A DNA stretch of 64,000 nucleotides from Undibacterium umbellatum (GTDB lineage: Bacteria > Pseudomonadota > Gammaproteobacteria > Burkholderiales > Burkholderiaceae_D). Both the position numbers and the translations under genes were made by a program. The stretch covers positions 62,001 through 126,000 of the forward strand of contig NZ_JACOFX010000017.1 in NCBI RefSeq assembly GCF_014284125.1, given 5' to 3'. The notes beneath the pieces are model-generated. The model made no database searches and was not told the origin of the DNA. It saw nothing but the letters and a program-made list of their open reading frames with translations. This document shows, piece by piece, positions 52,506 to 62,277 of this stretch (its first letter is position 1; every line of letters starts with the position of its first letter).

Positions 52506-53698
52506 TGCTCCTGTTCTTCTGGGGTTTCTTTGGCTGTGTACAAGGCTAGCTGGGTCAGGATGGGGCCAGCGATTTCCAGTATCAGGGTCATGGCAACCAG
52601 GGCATACCATTCATTGGTGGTGGCAATGCCCAGACTGTTTGTCTGTTCAAGGTTGAGAATCAGAAAGACGGAAACCGGTGCCAGGCCCAAACCGCTGAGC
52701 AATCCCTTGCGCATGGAGATGCCACTGACTGGCGCCAGCAATGTGGTGACCACCATCTTGCTGCCCAGGCGCATGACCAGCAACAGGCTGCCCAGCATGG
52801 CACCAGCCAGCACCTGCGCCCAAGCCAGGGTAGATGCAGCAAAGACGAACAGCACCACCGCCAGCAACTCACCCAGGACCCCAAAATTTCTTTGGGTGCG
52901 GCCGAGGCTGATGCGTCTGTGCCTGGCGATCAGGCCAAAGCTCAGCGTCGCCAGTATCGGTGACAAACCGCTGGCGTGGGTCAATGCCACCAGGACGATC
53001 ACAGCAAAGGCAAAACCCAAGGTCGCATCCTGTGCCTGCCGCCCCCTCCAGCGCAATATGGTGGGCAGCAAAATGCCAAATATCGTGCCTGCCAGCAGCG
53101 AAGCGCAAGCCACCAGCATGACATGCAAGCCCTGTGAAGTGGCTTTCAGGAAATCTCCTGGCGTCTGCATGGTCCAGTAAACCAGGATGAGTTTAAAGGC
53201 AAACACTGCCAGCACAGTATTGATGGCCGTCAAATGCAGGATGCGTTCACTGACCTGACCTGAGCTGCGATGTTCATTGATCACGCGGATGACAGCCGCA
53301 GGTGAAGATGACATGGCCAGTGCTGCCAGCAAGAGCGACATCAACTGCGTACTGCCATACCAGAGCGCCACGCAATACACGGCCACAAAAGTGGCAGCTG
53401 CCTCAACCAGGCCAGTGATGGCAATCCAGGGATTGATGCTTAGCCAGCGCAAATTGATACGATAGGCAAATTCAAACAGCATGAGGCCAAAAGCGATATT
53501 CGCCAACAGCACCAGGCTTTGATTATCCAGCGGCGACAAATAGTCAGGAAACAGATTCACTAGCGCAAAACCGGTCAAGGCATACACGCTGATGCGTGGC
53601 AGATGTAAGCTGCGGTTGAGGATATCACCCAGCAGCCAGGCCAGCGCAATCACACAAGGCCATGCCATCTGGCTGATATTGATGGAAAATTCTGTCAT
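52502..53698 (-). CDS. CPA2-type cation:proton antiporter
   Basis: A 398-residue membrane protein with about 12 hydrophobic helices of the Na+/H+ exchanger (CPA2) domain and no cytoplasmic TrkA part. Typical segments are [19 protein letters not shown] and [11 protein letters not shown]. It probably exchanges K+ or Na+ for protons. GAGGAGA is a strong ribosome site. It starts 28 bp after the amidohydrolase gene and is coupled to the ligase gene by a 4-bp overlap. Confidence 0.88.
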   Translation of the reverse strand: MTEFSINISQMAWPCVIALAWLLGDILNRSLHLPRISVYALTGFALVNLFPDYLSPLDNQSLVLLANIAFGLMLFEFAYRINLRWLSINPWIAITGLVEAAATFVAVYCVALWYGSTQLMSLLLAALAMSSSPAAVIRVINEHRSSGQVSERILHLTAINTVLAVFAFKLILVYWTMQTPGDFLKATSQGLHVMLVACASLLAGTIFGILLPTILRWRGRQAQDATLGFAFAVIVLVALTHASGLSPILATLSFGLIARHRRISLGRTQRNFGVLGELLAVVLFVFAASTLAWAQVLAGAMLGSLLLVMRLGSKMVVTTLLAPVSGISMRKGLLSGLGLAPVSVFLILNLEQTNSLGIATTNEWYALVAMTLILEIAGPILTQLALYTAKETPEEQEQ

Positions 53699-53726
53699 GC
53701 TGTCTCCTCAAAGCATCAGGCTGTTT

Positions 53727-54746
53727 TTAAAGTCTGGTTTCCCGGGCGGCGCGCAAAAAACTGTCTAATATGGGTGTGCAATCGAGCAGATCGCTCTGCC
53801 CTGTCAGATGAAATTCAGGATGCCATTGCAAGCCAACCACGAATTTGGCTTTTTGATAGCGTATTGCTTCCACGATGTTATCGGCTGGTGAAATGGCTTC
53901 CAGCTTGATATCCCGGCCCAGGGTCTTGATGGATTGGTGGTGGATGGAATTGACTCTGGCAGCTACATCTGCGGGAAACAGTTTTGCCAGTGAAGATTGC
54001 GACGTAAATTGCAAGTCATGGCCATGCTGGTCATACAGATCATTGACGTGGGCGATGGCACCTGGCACTTCAGTGACGATATCCTGGTGCAGGCTGCCGC
54101 CAAAAGCCACGTTCAATAACTGGCAACCACGGCATATACCCAGCAAGGGTTTGTCGGCCTCAATGAATTCATGCAAGAGTTCAAGCTCATACATGTCGCG
54201 GGTACGGTCACCACCCCATTCAGGGCGGGTGGATTGCTGTGAATAACTCTCAGGCGCAACGTCAGCCCCGCCTTGTAAGACCAGGCCATCAAGATGGCGT
54301 GCATAATCGCGCAAGCGTATATTGCTGGGCCTGATCAAGCCATTGGTATTGACCGAGGGGATCATGAAGACCATGACATCGCGCGCCATGACCCATTGGG
54401 CAATTGATTCTTCCAGATATTGCAAAGTCTTGCTGGGCAGCCCTTTGGCACCTGCCTGCGGATGAAATATCCGGGCAGAGACGCCTATGCGCAAAGTGCG
54501 ATGGGTAATACTCTTTGCCGTGCGTATCGAGCTGGCCTGCAAACGCGCAGACACCACGCGCAAGAGCGTGCGCCAGGGAGATTCTTCTGTCTGATAAGGC
54601 GGTTGAGGCGTAGATTTTTCTGGCTCTGGCTTGGCTGCTTGATCAGTTGCCGCAATATGTGGCTGGCTATCTGACTGACTGACATGCACGGACGGCAGCG
54701 CTACGGCAGCGTCCTGGTTGACTGGTGTGTTTTTCTCATCCGGCAT
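53727..54746 (-). CDS. Gamma-glutamyl amidohydrolase (class I glutamine amidotransferase, PuuD-like)
   Basis: The start is placed at 54746 (MPDEKNTPVNQ); 339 residues. The first 75 residues are a polar, Pro/Ser/Gln-rich extension not found in PuuD. The peptidase C26 domain follows: VLQGGADVAPESY, nucleophile in GICRGCQLLNVAFGG and catalytic His in QWHPEFHLTG. The enzyme should cleave gamma-glutamyl bonds, as in gamma-glutamyl-GABA. It is first in a four-gene minus-strand run with antiporter, ligase and ppGpp hydrolase genes. Confidence 0.87.
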   Translation of the reverse strand: MPDEKNTPVNQDAAVALPSVHVSQSDSQPHIAATDQAAKPEPEKSTPQPPYQTEESPWRTLLRVVSARLQASSIRTAKSITHRTLRIGVSARIFHPQAGAKGLPSKTLQYLEESIAQWVMARDVMVFMIPSVNTNGLIRPSNIRLRDYARHLDGLVLQGGADVAPESYSQQSTRPEWGGDRTRDMYELELLHEFIEADKPLLGICRGCQLLNVAFGGSLHQDIVTEVPGAIAHVNDLYDQHGHDLQFTSQSSLAKLFPADVAARVNSIHHQSIKTLGRDIKLEAISPADNIVEAIRYQKAKFVVGLQWHPEFHLTGQSDLLDCTPILDSFLRAARETRL

Positions 54747-55204
54747 GGCAGGTATCCATTGCTGAAAATTGAAAATCAAAGCTGCATTTTTTCTTGTTTT
54801 AATGTCGGTGCATTATTGTCGGTGCAATCTGACAAGCATACAATAAAAATCAGCAAAAGATACGCAATGCCATTTCCTACCGCAAGATGGCATCCACTAC
54901 TTGATTTTATTATGCTTGCCAGGAACAATTGCGCTGGCTGGTTTCCGTTAAAGAACGGTCGTCACTTGGCGGGCCATTAATGGCCCCGGTCTTGCTAGCA
55001 TCTGGCAGGTGCGTGCAAACATTCATTGCCACGCCAGCCCGTTGGGACAATTTACAGCGCTCATCTCCAAGCAGTCAGGGAGTAAAGTCTGTGCAATTCA
55101 TCGCTGCACAGACCACCAGAGCTTACATTTGTTGCTCCCATGTCTACAGTATAGTTTCAAATCTGATTTCTACAAATTTATCTGCCGCAGCATACCTGTA
55201 TCAC
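54747..55204. other. Intergenic region upstream of the gamma-glutamyl operon
   Basis: This 458-bp stretch lies between two minus-strand genes. It contains a direct repeat TGTCGGTGCA at 54803-54812 and 54817-54826 (14-bp period), 57-80 bp before the amidohydrolase start, a possible activator site. I see no gene in it. Confidence 0.5.
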
Positions 55205-56461
55205 TCACAATAAAAACATCACCGCCGCCACTATCGTTGGAGGCAAAGCACCCAGCAACAACCCCACAGCACCTATCGATTCATCATTGAATCCGCGCTT
55301 CAACAAAGCCACGCCTGCCGGGTTGGGGGCATTGGCTATCACAGTCAAGCCGCCACCGGCCACTGCACCCGCCACCAGCAAATACTTGGCTTGATCACTC
55401 AAGCCTGCGATCAGTGAACCCAGGTAAGTCAACGCGGCATTATCGGTAATGGCAGTCAAGCCCAGGGCCGCAAAAAACAGGGTATGCGGTGCCAGGCTGG
55501 CGACAATGGGTTGCAACCACCATTGCTGCATGCCGCCCAGCACGACCAGGCCCGCCAGAAAAAAGCCTACCAGCAAGCCTTCCTTTAAAATCAAGGGGCT
55601 TTGATGACGCTCATATGCCTGGGTATAACCCATGAAGAACAGAAACAGGCCAAGAAAGAATACAGGGTGATGGGCAAACACAACCACGCCCGCCAGAAAG
55701 GCCAGATGAATCAGGCTGACGATGAGCGGCACTGGTTCAGTTGGCGTCGTTTGGGTAGACGCGTCTGTCGTCAGGCCAGCGATATGTTTGCGCAAAAGCA
55801 GCGTAACTACGGTGGCATTGAGCACCACCGCCACTGCCGCCTTCCAGCCAAAAGTGGCCAGCATGAAGGCACTATCCCATTGCCAGGCAGCAGCCACCAT
55901 CAAGACTGGTGGTGCAGCATAGGACGTCAGGGTACCACCGATGGAAACATTGACAAACAGCACGCCCAGCGCAGCATACTTCAACCACTCTGGTATGCCC
56001 TGACGGAAAATTTTAGGTGCCAGCATCAGGGCTGCCAGCGTCATGGCGGCAGGTTCGGTAATAAGAGAGCCCAGCAAGGGCACCACGGCCAAACCAAACC
56101 AGACCAGGGCGATGGTATCAGGTACTGGAGTAAAGCGCGCCAGGGCCTTGAGAACGCGCCCAACAAGCTCCAGCACAGGGCGGGAAGCAGCCACTACCAT
56201 GACGACAAAAACAAACAGGGGTTCAGTATACTGGCGTGACTCGGCGTAGCTCACTGCGGCATCACCGCCTGATACCAATGCCATCACCACGATGAGCACA
56301 AAGGCCCAGAAACCAAAGACAACTTCGACCTCACCCAGCAAATGAAACAAGCCGGCATGAGCGGTATTCTTATGCGCAAGTACTTCAAAAAATTTGGCAC
56401 TAAAAGTATGCAGCAAGGCCAGGCCAAAGATCACGGCTCCAAGTGTGTTCATTAAAGTCAT
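55205..56461 (-). CDS. Putative Na+/H+ antiporter
   Basis: A 418-residue membrane protein with about 11-12 helices, of the putative Na+/H+ antiporter family often listed as DUF1504 (Pfam PF07399, from memory). Conserved polar positions inside helices include SGGDAAVSYAESRQY, the SLITEPAAMTLAALML loop and GLTAITDNAALTYLGSL, plus NAPNPAGVALL. These acidic and Asn residues are plausible ion ligands. A GAGGA stretch precedes the ATG by about 12 bp. It stands alone. Confidence 0.83.
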   Translation of the reverse strand: MTLMNTLGAVIFGLALLHTFSAKFFEVLAHKNTAHAGLFHLLGEVEVVFGFWAFVLIVVMALVSGGDAAVSYAESRQYTEPLFVFVVMVVAASRPVLELVGRVLKALARFTPVPDTIALVWFGLAVVPLLGSLITEPAAMTLAALMLAPKIFRQGIPEWLKYAALGVLFVNVSIGGTLTSYAAPPVLMVAAAWQWDSAFMLATFGWKAAVAVVLNATVVTLLLRKHIAGLTTDASTQTTPTEPVPLIVSLIHLAFLAGVVVFAHHPVFFLGLFLFFMGYTQAYERHQSPLILKEGLLVGFFLAGLVVLGGMQQWWLQPIVASLAPHTLFFAALGLTAITDNAALTYLGSLIAGLSDQAKYLLVAGAVAGGGLTVIANAPNPAGVALLKRGFNDESIGAVGLLLGALPPTIVAAVMFLL

Positions 56462-56557
56462 CACTGTTTTCTTTCCTCGAATATGGATACATATCTTACA
56501 CGAGCTTAACCATGCTTACGACAAAAACCGGTGTAAGATGGGTCGATATTCCTCTCC

Positions 56558-56586
56558 TCCTCCATCCATACTGTATGGATGGAGGA
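56558..56586. promoter_or_regulatory. 29-bp perfect palindrome before the ankyrin gene
   Basis: Two perfect 14-bp arms (TCCTCCATCCATAC and its complement) meet at a single central base. It lies 80 bp before the ATG of the ankyrin-repeat gene and 96 bp from the divergent antiporter start. A one-base loop cannot form an RNA hairpin tip directly, so a DNA operator for a dimeric repressor is more likely than a terminator. Confidence 0.65.
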
Positions 56587-56665
56587 ATGCCATTACCAGA
56601 CCTTTTCTCTCGACCGGGATGGGCCTGTATCACGGACGGATTCACTCCTTAGCTCCCATATTCTT

Positions 56666-58702
56666 ATGTATAAATTCCGACTACCGCTTTTTCTCGCCCT
56701 CCTGGCTGGTCTGTTTTCCAAAAACACCCAGGCCGCATGCACAGATGCCTTGCTCGGCGACTTTGCCCGTGAAAAAAATGGCCCTGCCATCATCAGGGTA
56801 GAAAAAGTGCATGGTGAACTGGCTTACCGCATGTCAACTGAAAACAAGCAATGGGATGCCAATTTCCAGAAAAGTGGCTTTGTCAGCCCGGACAAACTGG
56901 CGCAGATGCTAAAAGACGAAAGCCTGCTCAAGACCTCATGTGCGATATGGATGGACAGCGGCGTGCTGATGAAACTTCCAGTGGGAAGCACCTTGCAGGT
57001 CAGTACACCTACTCAAAAATCCTACATGGCCAGGGAAGTGACGACAGGCTATGTCTACTACATCATGCAAGGCTTCATGCTCGAAGCGATAGATTTGTTT
57101 CCGGTTGCCGCCAAAGGCATATCTCCAGCGGCGCCTGAGCCTTTGAAGAAAAGGCCAGAAGGTAAAGAAGTGCCTGATGCTGCGGCAATATGTCAGGGTA
57201 AAAAATTGCCAGACATGAAGCAAGCAGCATTTAATAATTTGCGTACTAGCACCAAAGACTGGTTCCGGAAACGTTCACCACAAATGCAGTTGGAATTCAT
57301 CTGCGGCCAGTGGCTACATGCAGAAATGCTGAGATTTCCTGGCACGGCGACAAAAGAAGAAAAGGAAAGAAGCGCCATACTGGAAAACTTCCGTGAACTG
57401 CTGAAGGCAGGCCAGATACCGCGTAATGAAAACGGGGAGGCACAATGGCTAGATGCCGGCATAGCTTTACTCAGAGGCAATCATGACTGGAACATGGTCG
57501 TGGCCTTGCAAAAAGAATTTTATGATTTATTTGATCAGGCTGTCTTCCCGCATCTGACTGTACCTGCCCGCTATGAAAACAGCTACACCAATACCGAATT
57601 GCTGAAACTGACGCGGTTTATGCCAGCAGAACAAGCTCTGCGCGTCTTAAAAAAATTCAATGAAAAAGGATTTCTGGCAAACTCTCGCGAAAGATCAGAG
57701 ACCAGGCGTTATGATATGTCGCCAGTGGCGATGGAACTGTTACGTTACCATCCTGACCTGGGTACAGTACCTGAGCCTGTCCTGGATTTTCTGTTCTCGC
57801 AGGCAGGGGCAGATGCAGTCAATGACAGGGAGTTGATGCGCAACGCGGTAGCCACAAAAAGCGCAGATGCAGTACATCAGCTATTGAAGCGCGGCGCAAA
57901 TCCACTGGGCAGAGAAGTGTTATCGCGCGCCTGGGATACACCAGCCTACCCCAGCTTGCTCTCCGCAGCGCTTGCTCAGCATGCAGCCGCAAAAGCTAAC
58001 ACCCTGTTGCCCCAGATTGAAGCCGAAGCCGTACTCAGCCGCATACTTGCCACTCGTGATTATGAAAAGAAAATTGACTGGCAGGAGGTGGATTTTTTAG
58101 TCAGTGCAGGTGCAGATATCAATGATATGTTTGCACAAAACAGGCCAGAGAACATCGGTGTGTATGCACACATGCGCCCTGAAATCACCATGCAATTAAT
58201 AGAACACGGCTTGCGGCTGGATAAAAATCATGAGTACATCGATGACAAGAACAAAATCTCAGGCGAATTACTACCTTTGTATTTGCGCTTTGAAGGTTAT
58301 GAACCACATCGCGAAGACCTGATACGAGCCATGCTCACCAAATACAATAATGTGAATATTGCCTCAAGATGTCCAAACTGCAGTCTGGTTTATCCCCTGG
58401 ATTACGTGATCAGATCCGGGCGGGCCGATCTGGTAAAAACCTTTATTGAATTTGGTGCCAATCCAAACAATGTCAACAAGGATGGTTCATTAAGTTTTTG
58501 GCATGCAATCGTCAAGAATCAGACAGATATGCTGGAGTTGATGGCAGCTTCCACATTTAAACTCAATTTGAATGCTGTTGATAACAAGGGCATATCAATA
58601 CTGGCCTGGGCCAATTGCCTCAAAGCCGATGCAGCAGCTGCCTGGTTAAGCAAGAATGGTGCGCAGGAAATTGGCCGCGAGATTTGTGCCAAGCTGAAAT
58701 AG
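56666..58702 (+). CDS. Exported ankyrin-repeat protein
   Basis: I set the start at 56666 because MYKFRLPLFLALLAGLFSKN is a clean signal peptide ending TQA; 678 residues. The N-terminal third has no known family and contains paired Cys residues suited to the periplasm. From about residue 390 ankyrin-like repeats appear: VHQLLKRGANPLG, VDFLVSAGADIN, MQLIEHGLRLD and VKTFIEFGANPNNVNKDGS. These mediate protein contacts. The central part uses an AT-richer composition than neighbours. It converges with the LysR gene (2 bp apart). Confidence 0.75.
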   Translation: MYKFRLPLFLALLAGLFSKNTQAACTDALLGDFAREKNGPAIIRVEKVHGELAYRMSTENKQWDANFQKSGFVSPDKLAQMLKDESLLKTSCAIWMDSGVLMKLPVGSTLQVSTPTQKSYMAREVTTGYVYYIMQGFMLEAIDLFPVAAKGISPAAPEPLKKRPEGKEVPDAAAICQGKKLPDMKQAAFNNLRTSTKDWFRKRSPQMQLEFICGQWLHAEMLRFPGTATKEEKERSAILENFRELLKAGQIPRNENGEAQWLDAGIALLRGNHDWNMVVALQKEFYDLFDQAVFPHLTVPARYENSYTNTELLKLTRFMPAEQALRVLKKFNEKGFLANSRERSETRRYDMSPVAMELLRYHPDLGTVPEPVLDFLFSQAGADAVNDRELMRNAVATKSADAVHQLLKRGANPLGREVLSRAWDTPAYPSLLSAALAQHAAAKANTLLPQIEAEAVLSRILATRDYEKKIDWQEVDFLVSAGADINDMFAQNRPENIGVYAHMRPEITMQLIEHGLRLDKNHEYIDDKNKISGELLPLYLRFEGYEPHREDLIRAMLTKYNNVNIASRCPNCSLVYPLDYVIRSGRADLVKTFIEFGANPNNVNKDGSLSFWHAIVKNQTDMLELMAASTFKLNLNAVDNKGISILAWANCLKADAAAAWLSKNGAQEIGREICAKLK

Positions 58703-58704
58703 CC

Positions 58705-59589
58705 TTATTTCAGTTTCACTGCCCGGCACAACCAATCCTTGAACTGGCGCGTTTCTTCTTTCAACAAGACCTCGGACGGATAGACCAAAAAATAGGCGAT
58801 GCCAGTCTTAATACTGGTCTTGAAGGGCAAGATCAGTTCATGACTTTTCAGCTCTTCTCTAATCAGGGTTTTTCTGGCCAGGGCAATGCCATGGCCGCGC
58901 TTGGCTGCATCCAGTGCGCCGTTAGAGTCAGCAAAGACGGGGCCGCTGTTCCAGAGCACATGTTGCGCTCCCGTCGCCTCCAACCACAAGCGCCAGTCTT
59001 GCTGATGCTCATCATGCAGCAAGGTATAGGCACTCAGTTCATCGACTAATTTAAGTTGCTTGCGACTTTTCAGCAAACGCGGACTGCATACCGGTTGCAG
59101 GGGATCGTCTATCAGTATTTCTGATGTCAAACCGGGGTAATTCCCCAACCCATGCCTGACAGCAAAATCAACATCATCGCGCGCAAAGTCGGCCAGACGG
59201 TTGGTGGTACTGATTCTGATATCGATCGCCGGATGCAGTTGATTGAACTGTGGTAGTTGCGGCATCAGCCATTGCATGGCAAAACCCGGCGTACAACTGA
59301 CAGTGATTCTGGGTAGCGCTCGCTGTTCTTGCAAGCGCCTGGTCGCCTCTTCCATCTGCCTGAAAGCCGTGCGTATGCCCATGAAATAATGCTCGCCTTC
59401 TACAGTCAGGGCAATACCGCGTTGGTCTTTTTTAAACAAGGGAATCTGCAGAAGGTCGACCAGCTTGCTGATTTGCTGGCTAACCGCCGCTGGCGTCACG
59501 TTCAATTCATGCGCTGCATTTTTGACGCTCAAATGACGACTGGTGCATTCAAAATATTGCAAGGCTTTCAATGGCGGCAAGCGGTTCAT
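58705..59589 (-). CDS. GcvA-type LysR transcriptional regulator
   Basis: A 294-residue LysR regulator of the GcvA group: MNRLPPLKALQYFECTSRHL, helix-turn-helix ELNVTPAAVSQQISKL and the effector-domain block SCTPGFAMQWLMPQLPQF. It is divergent from the EamA transporter at 59766 across 176 bp, its likely target. Confidence 0.88.
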   Translation of the reverse strand: MNRLPPLKALQYFECTSRHLSVKNAAHELNVTPAAVSQQISKLVDLLQIPLFKKDQRGIALTVEGEHYFMGIRTAFRQMEEATRRLQEQRALPRITVSCTPGFAMQWLMPQLPQFNQLHPAIDIRISTTNRLADFARDDVDFAVRHGLGNYPGLTSEILIDDPLQPVCSPRLLKSRKQLKLVDELSAYTLLHDEHQQDWRLWLEATGAQHVLWNSGPVFADSNGALDAAKRGHGIALARKTLIREELKSHELILPFKTSIKTGIAYFLVYPSEVLLKEETRQFKDWLCRAVKLK

Positions 59590-59765
59590 AATGATTTAGT
59601 TTTTCTAATCTAAGACAAGAAATGATGAATTGTTTTTACTTCCACTTTAATGATTTAATCATTGCATACGCGGCGCGATGACAGTGAAAGAATAACTTAA
59701 TCAAGTGTAGATCAAAAAAGCACTTATTCACAGCTTGCGTTACAGAATACTGAACAGGAAATCAC

Positions 59766-60659
59766 ATGAAAACCACAGACACTTTGAGGCTCATCAGCCT
59801 AGCTGCCATTTGGGGTGCCAGCTTTTTATTCATGCGCATGATCGTACCCACGCTGGGTGCCATGCCTACCGCTTTCTTCCGTGTCCTATTTGGCGCAGCA
59901 GGTCTGGCCCTGATCTTGTTGCTAATGCGGGTACGCTGGAATTTCAACGACAAACTGGGCGCAGCCATGATGCTGGGCGTTATCAATTCTGGCATCCCTT
60001 TTGTCATGTTCAGCCTGGCTGCCAAGGCGTTGCCAGCAGGTTACTCCGCTATATTGAATGCAACGACGCCACTCATGGGCGTCATCATCGGCGCCCTGTT
60101 TTTTGCAGAACGGCCCGGCCTTTACAAGATCCTGGGCGTATTGATAGGCATTGCCGGTGTTGCCGTACTGACCTCAACCGGGCCAGTGCAATTCAATGCA
60201 GCGCTCTTGATCGCCGCTGCAGAATGCATGCTGGCCACGGCTTGCTATGGCCTGGCCAGTTTTTTGACCAGGAGATGGATATACGCCACAGGTGGGCTGG
60301 ATAGCAAGCTTGTCGCTTTTGGCAGCCAGCTTGGCGCTGTTGCTTTGCTGCTGCCATTTTTTTCGTATGGCGCATTGACACAGCCACCGGCAACCTGGGG
60401 CAACATTACGTTGTGGCTGACCCTGGCAGCCCTGGGACTGGTATGCACGGCGCTGGCTTATATCCTGTATTTTCGTCTGATCGCCGATATTGGCCCGGTC
60501 AAGTCCCTGACGGTGACTTTTCTGATCCCACCCTTTGGAGTACTCTGGGGCGCACTCTTCCTGCATGAAGACATCACCCTCGCCCACCTTACGGGCGGCG
60601 CCCTGATAGGTCTGGCTGTATGGCTGGTGTTGCGACCAGAAAAACCACGCCTTGCTTAA
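59766..60659 (+). CDS. EamA/DMT-family inner-membrane transporter
   Basis: A 297-residue membrane protein with ten predicted helices in two EamA repeats. The first begins LISLAAIWGASFLFMRMIVP and the second ends PPFGVLWGALFLHEDITLAHLTG, both standard for RarD/RhaT-type exporters. The substrate is unknown. The GcvA-type LysR next door probably controls it. Confidence 0.87.
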   Translation: MKTTDTLRLISLAAIWGASFLFMRMIVPTLGAMPTAFFRVLFGAAGLALILLLMRVRWNFNDKLGAAMMLGVINSGIPFVMFSLAAKALPAGYSAILNATTPLMGVIIGALFFAERPGLYKILGVLIGIAGVAVLTSTGPVQFNAALLIAAAECMLATACYGLASFLTRRWIYATGGLDSKLVAFGSQLGAVALLLPFFSYGALTQPPATWGNITLWLTLAALGLVCTALAYILYFRLIADIGPVKSLTVTFLIPPFGVLWGALFLHEDITLAHLTGGALIGLAVWLVLRPEKPRLA

Positions 60660-60759
60660 ACACAGGAATAGTTGCCCTAACCCAGCCCATATTAAAACAA
60701 TGCTAATATTTGCTGATCACCATTCATGTGTAATGTCCGAACACCAGCAAAAATAATCC

Positions 60760-61170
60760 ATGAAATCCGTTCATATAGCGATGCTAGCCCTGCTTTACCC
60801 CCTGACAACAACTGCAGCACAAGCTGAAATCGTGTGTGCCAACATCAATACTCCCCAGGAAGAAGCCCGGTGCATGGCGGGCGAAGTGGACAAGGCCAAC
60901 AAAAAACTGTCCAGCTATCTGCAAGCCGCCAAGTCACGACTACAACAGGAAGACGACAACAAGCTCGATCTCGATGCAACACAAAGAGCCTGGGAAAACT
61001 ACCGAAGCGCCCATTGCGACGACGTCTACACCTATTGGGCCAGCGGCAGCATACGCTACCGCCAGTCAGCCCAATGCCAGCTAGACCTGACACTCACCCG
61101 CACCCGCGATGTCTGGCAAGCTTATCTCACTTTTGCCGATAGCACGCCTGCCCTGCTGCCTGCACCATAG
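60760..61170 (+). CDS. Exported LprI-like protein
   Basis: A 136-residue protein with a signal peptide (about 1-22, ending AQA) and the LprI pattern: an early Cys (VCANINTPQEEARCM), ATQRAWENYRSAHCD in the middle and a late Cys (SAQCQLDLT). Four Cys in the mature part suggest two disulfides. LprI of Mycobacterium inhibits lysozyme; many proteobacterial members are uncharacterised. No operon partner is evident. Confidence 0.82.
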   Translation: MKSVHIAMLALLYPLTTTAAQAEIVCANINTPQEEARCMAGEVDKANKKLSSYLQAAKSRLQQEDDNKLDLDATQRAWENYRSAHCDDVYTYWASGSIRYRQSAQCQLDLTLTRTRDVWQAYLTFADSTPALLPAP

Positions 61171-61285
61171 AGCCTGATCTCTCTTGCAAGTGTGTTCCTT
61201 GAATCGGTTGTACAATTCATTGCTGATTCATCCGGCGTTTCACATCCGCAAGTACAACCTCAAAGAAACCTTACAGGAGAACACC

Positions 61286-62167
61286 ATGCAGTATCGCGAA
61301 GACTTTAATAGCCTGGTTGGTAGTACAGAAGACAGTACGACGGTCAACCGTCGCAGTTTTATACAAACTGCAGTAGGTGTCGGTTTTGCGGCAGCGGTTG
61401 CACCGGTATGCGCGCAAACCATGATCAAGACTGACCGTGCCGGTTTGACGGATGGTGTCGCCAAGCTGACAGTGGCGGGCGCAGAAGTGCCACTGTATTT
61501 TACCAAGCCTGAAGGCAAGAGCAATTTGCCGGTAATATTGGTGATCTCCGAGATTTTTGGTGTACATGAGCATATAGCTGACGTGGCGCGCCGTTTTGCC
61601 AAGCAGGGCTATCTGGCGATTGCACCTGAATTGTTTGTGCGCCAGGGTGACGCCAAGAACGCCGCCAGCATGGCAGAGCTGATGAAAGAAATCATTTCCA
61701 AGGTGCCTGATGCACAAGTCATGGGCGACCTGGATGCTGCCGTGGCATGGGCTGGCAATAACGGCGGCGACACCAAGCGCCTGGGCATCACCGGCTTTTG
61801 CTGGGGTGGCCGCATCACCTGGCTGTATTCTGCCTACAACCCCAATGTCAAGGCTGGTGTGGCCTGGTATGGCCGCCTGGTAGGCGAATCGACGCCATTG
61901 ACACCCAAGCACCCCGTCGATATCGGCGCAGGCTTGAAAACACCTGTCTTGGGCCTGTATGGTGCCAAGGACACGGGCATCAATGCTGAATCCGTCTTCA
62001 AGATGGAGGTGGAACTGAAAAAAGGTAACAGCAAATCAGAGTTCAAGGTGTATGCAAATTCTGGCCATGCCTTTCATGCTGATTATCGCCCCAGCTATAA
62101 CGAAGAAGATGCCAAAGATGGCTGGAGCCGTGCGCTGGCCTGGTTCAAGGCAAACGGCGTAGCCTGA
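61286..62167 (+). CDS. Tat-exported dienelactone hydrolase-family protein
   Basis: The ATG at 61286 follows AGGAGA; 293 residues. A twin-arginine leader is present (NRRSFIQTAVGVGFAAAVAP, cleaved after VCA). The alpha/beta hydrolase body has ISEIFGVHEHI, the nucleophile Cys in GFCWGGR (Cys instead of Ser, as in dienelactone hydrolase), Asp in YGAKDTGI and His in GHAFHADYRPSY. Family enzymes open lactone rings of chloroaromatic breakdown; here the true substrate is unknown. Confidence 0.87.
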   Translation: MQYREDFNSLVGSTEDSTTVNRRSFIQTAVGVGFAAAVAPVCAQTMIKTDRAGLTDGVAKLTVAGAEVPLYFTKPEGKSNLPVILVISEIFGVHEHIADVARRFAKQGYLAIAPELFVRQGDAKNAASMAELMKEIISKVPDAQVMGDLDAAVAWAGNNGGDTKRLGITGFCWGGRITWLYSAYNPNVKAGVAWYGRLVGESTPLTPKHPVDIGAGLKTPVLGLYGAKDTGINAESVFKMEVELKKGNSKSEFKVYANSGHAFHADYRPSYNEEDAKDGWSRALAWFKANGVA

Positions 62168-62277
62168 TTCCTGTTTTTATTCATTTCCTCTGATTCATCT
62201 CTTCTTAGTTTCACTGCAGGCCAGCCACGCGCTGGGCCTGCCCTCTTATCTATCATCAACATTAAGCAAGGACCCGC

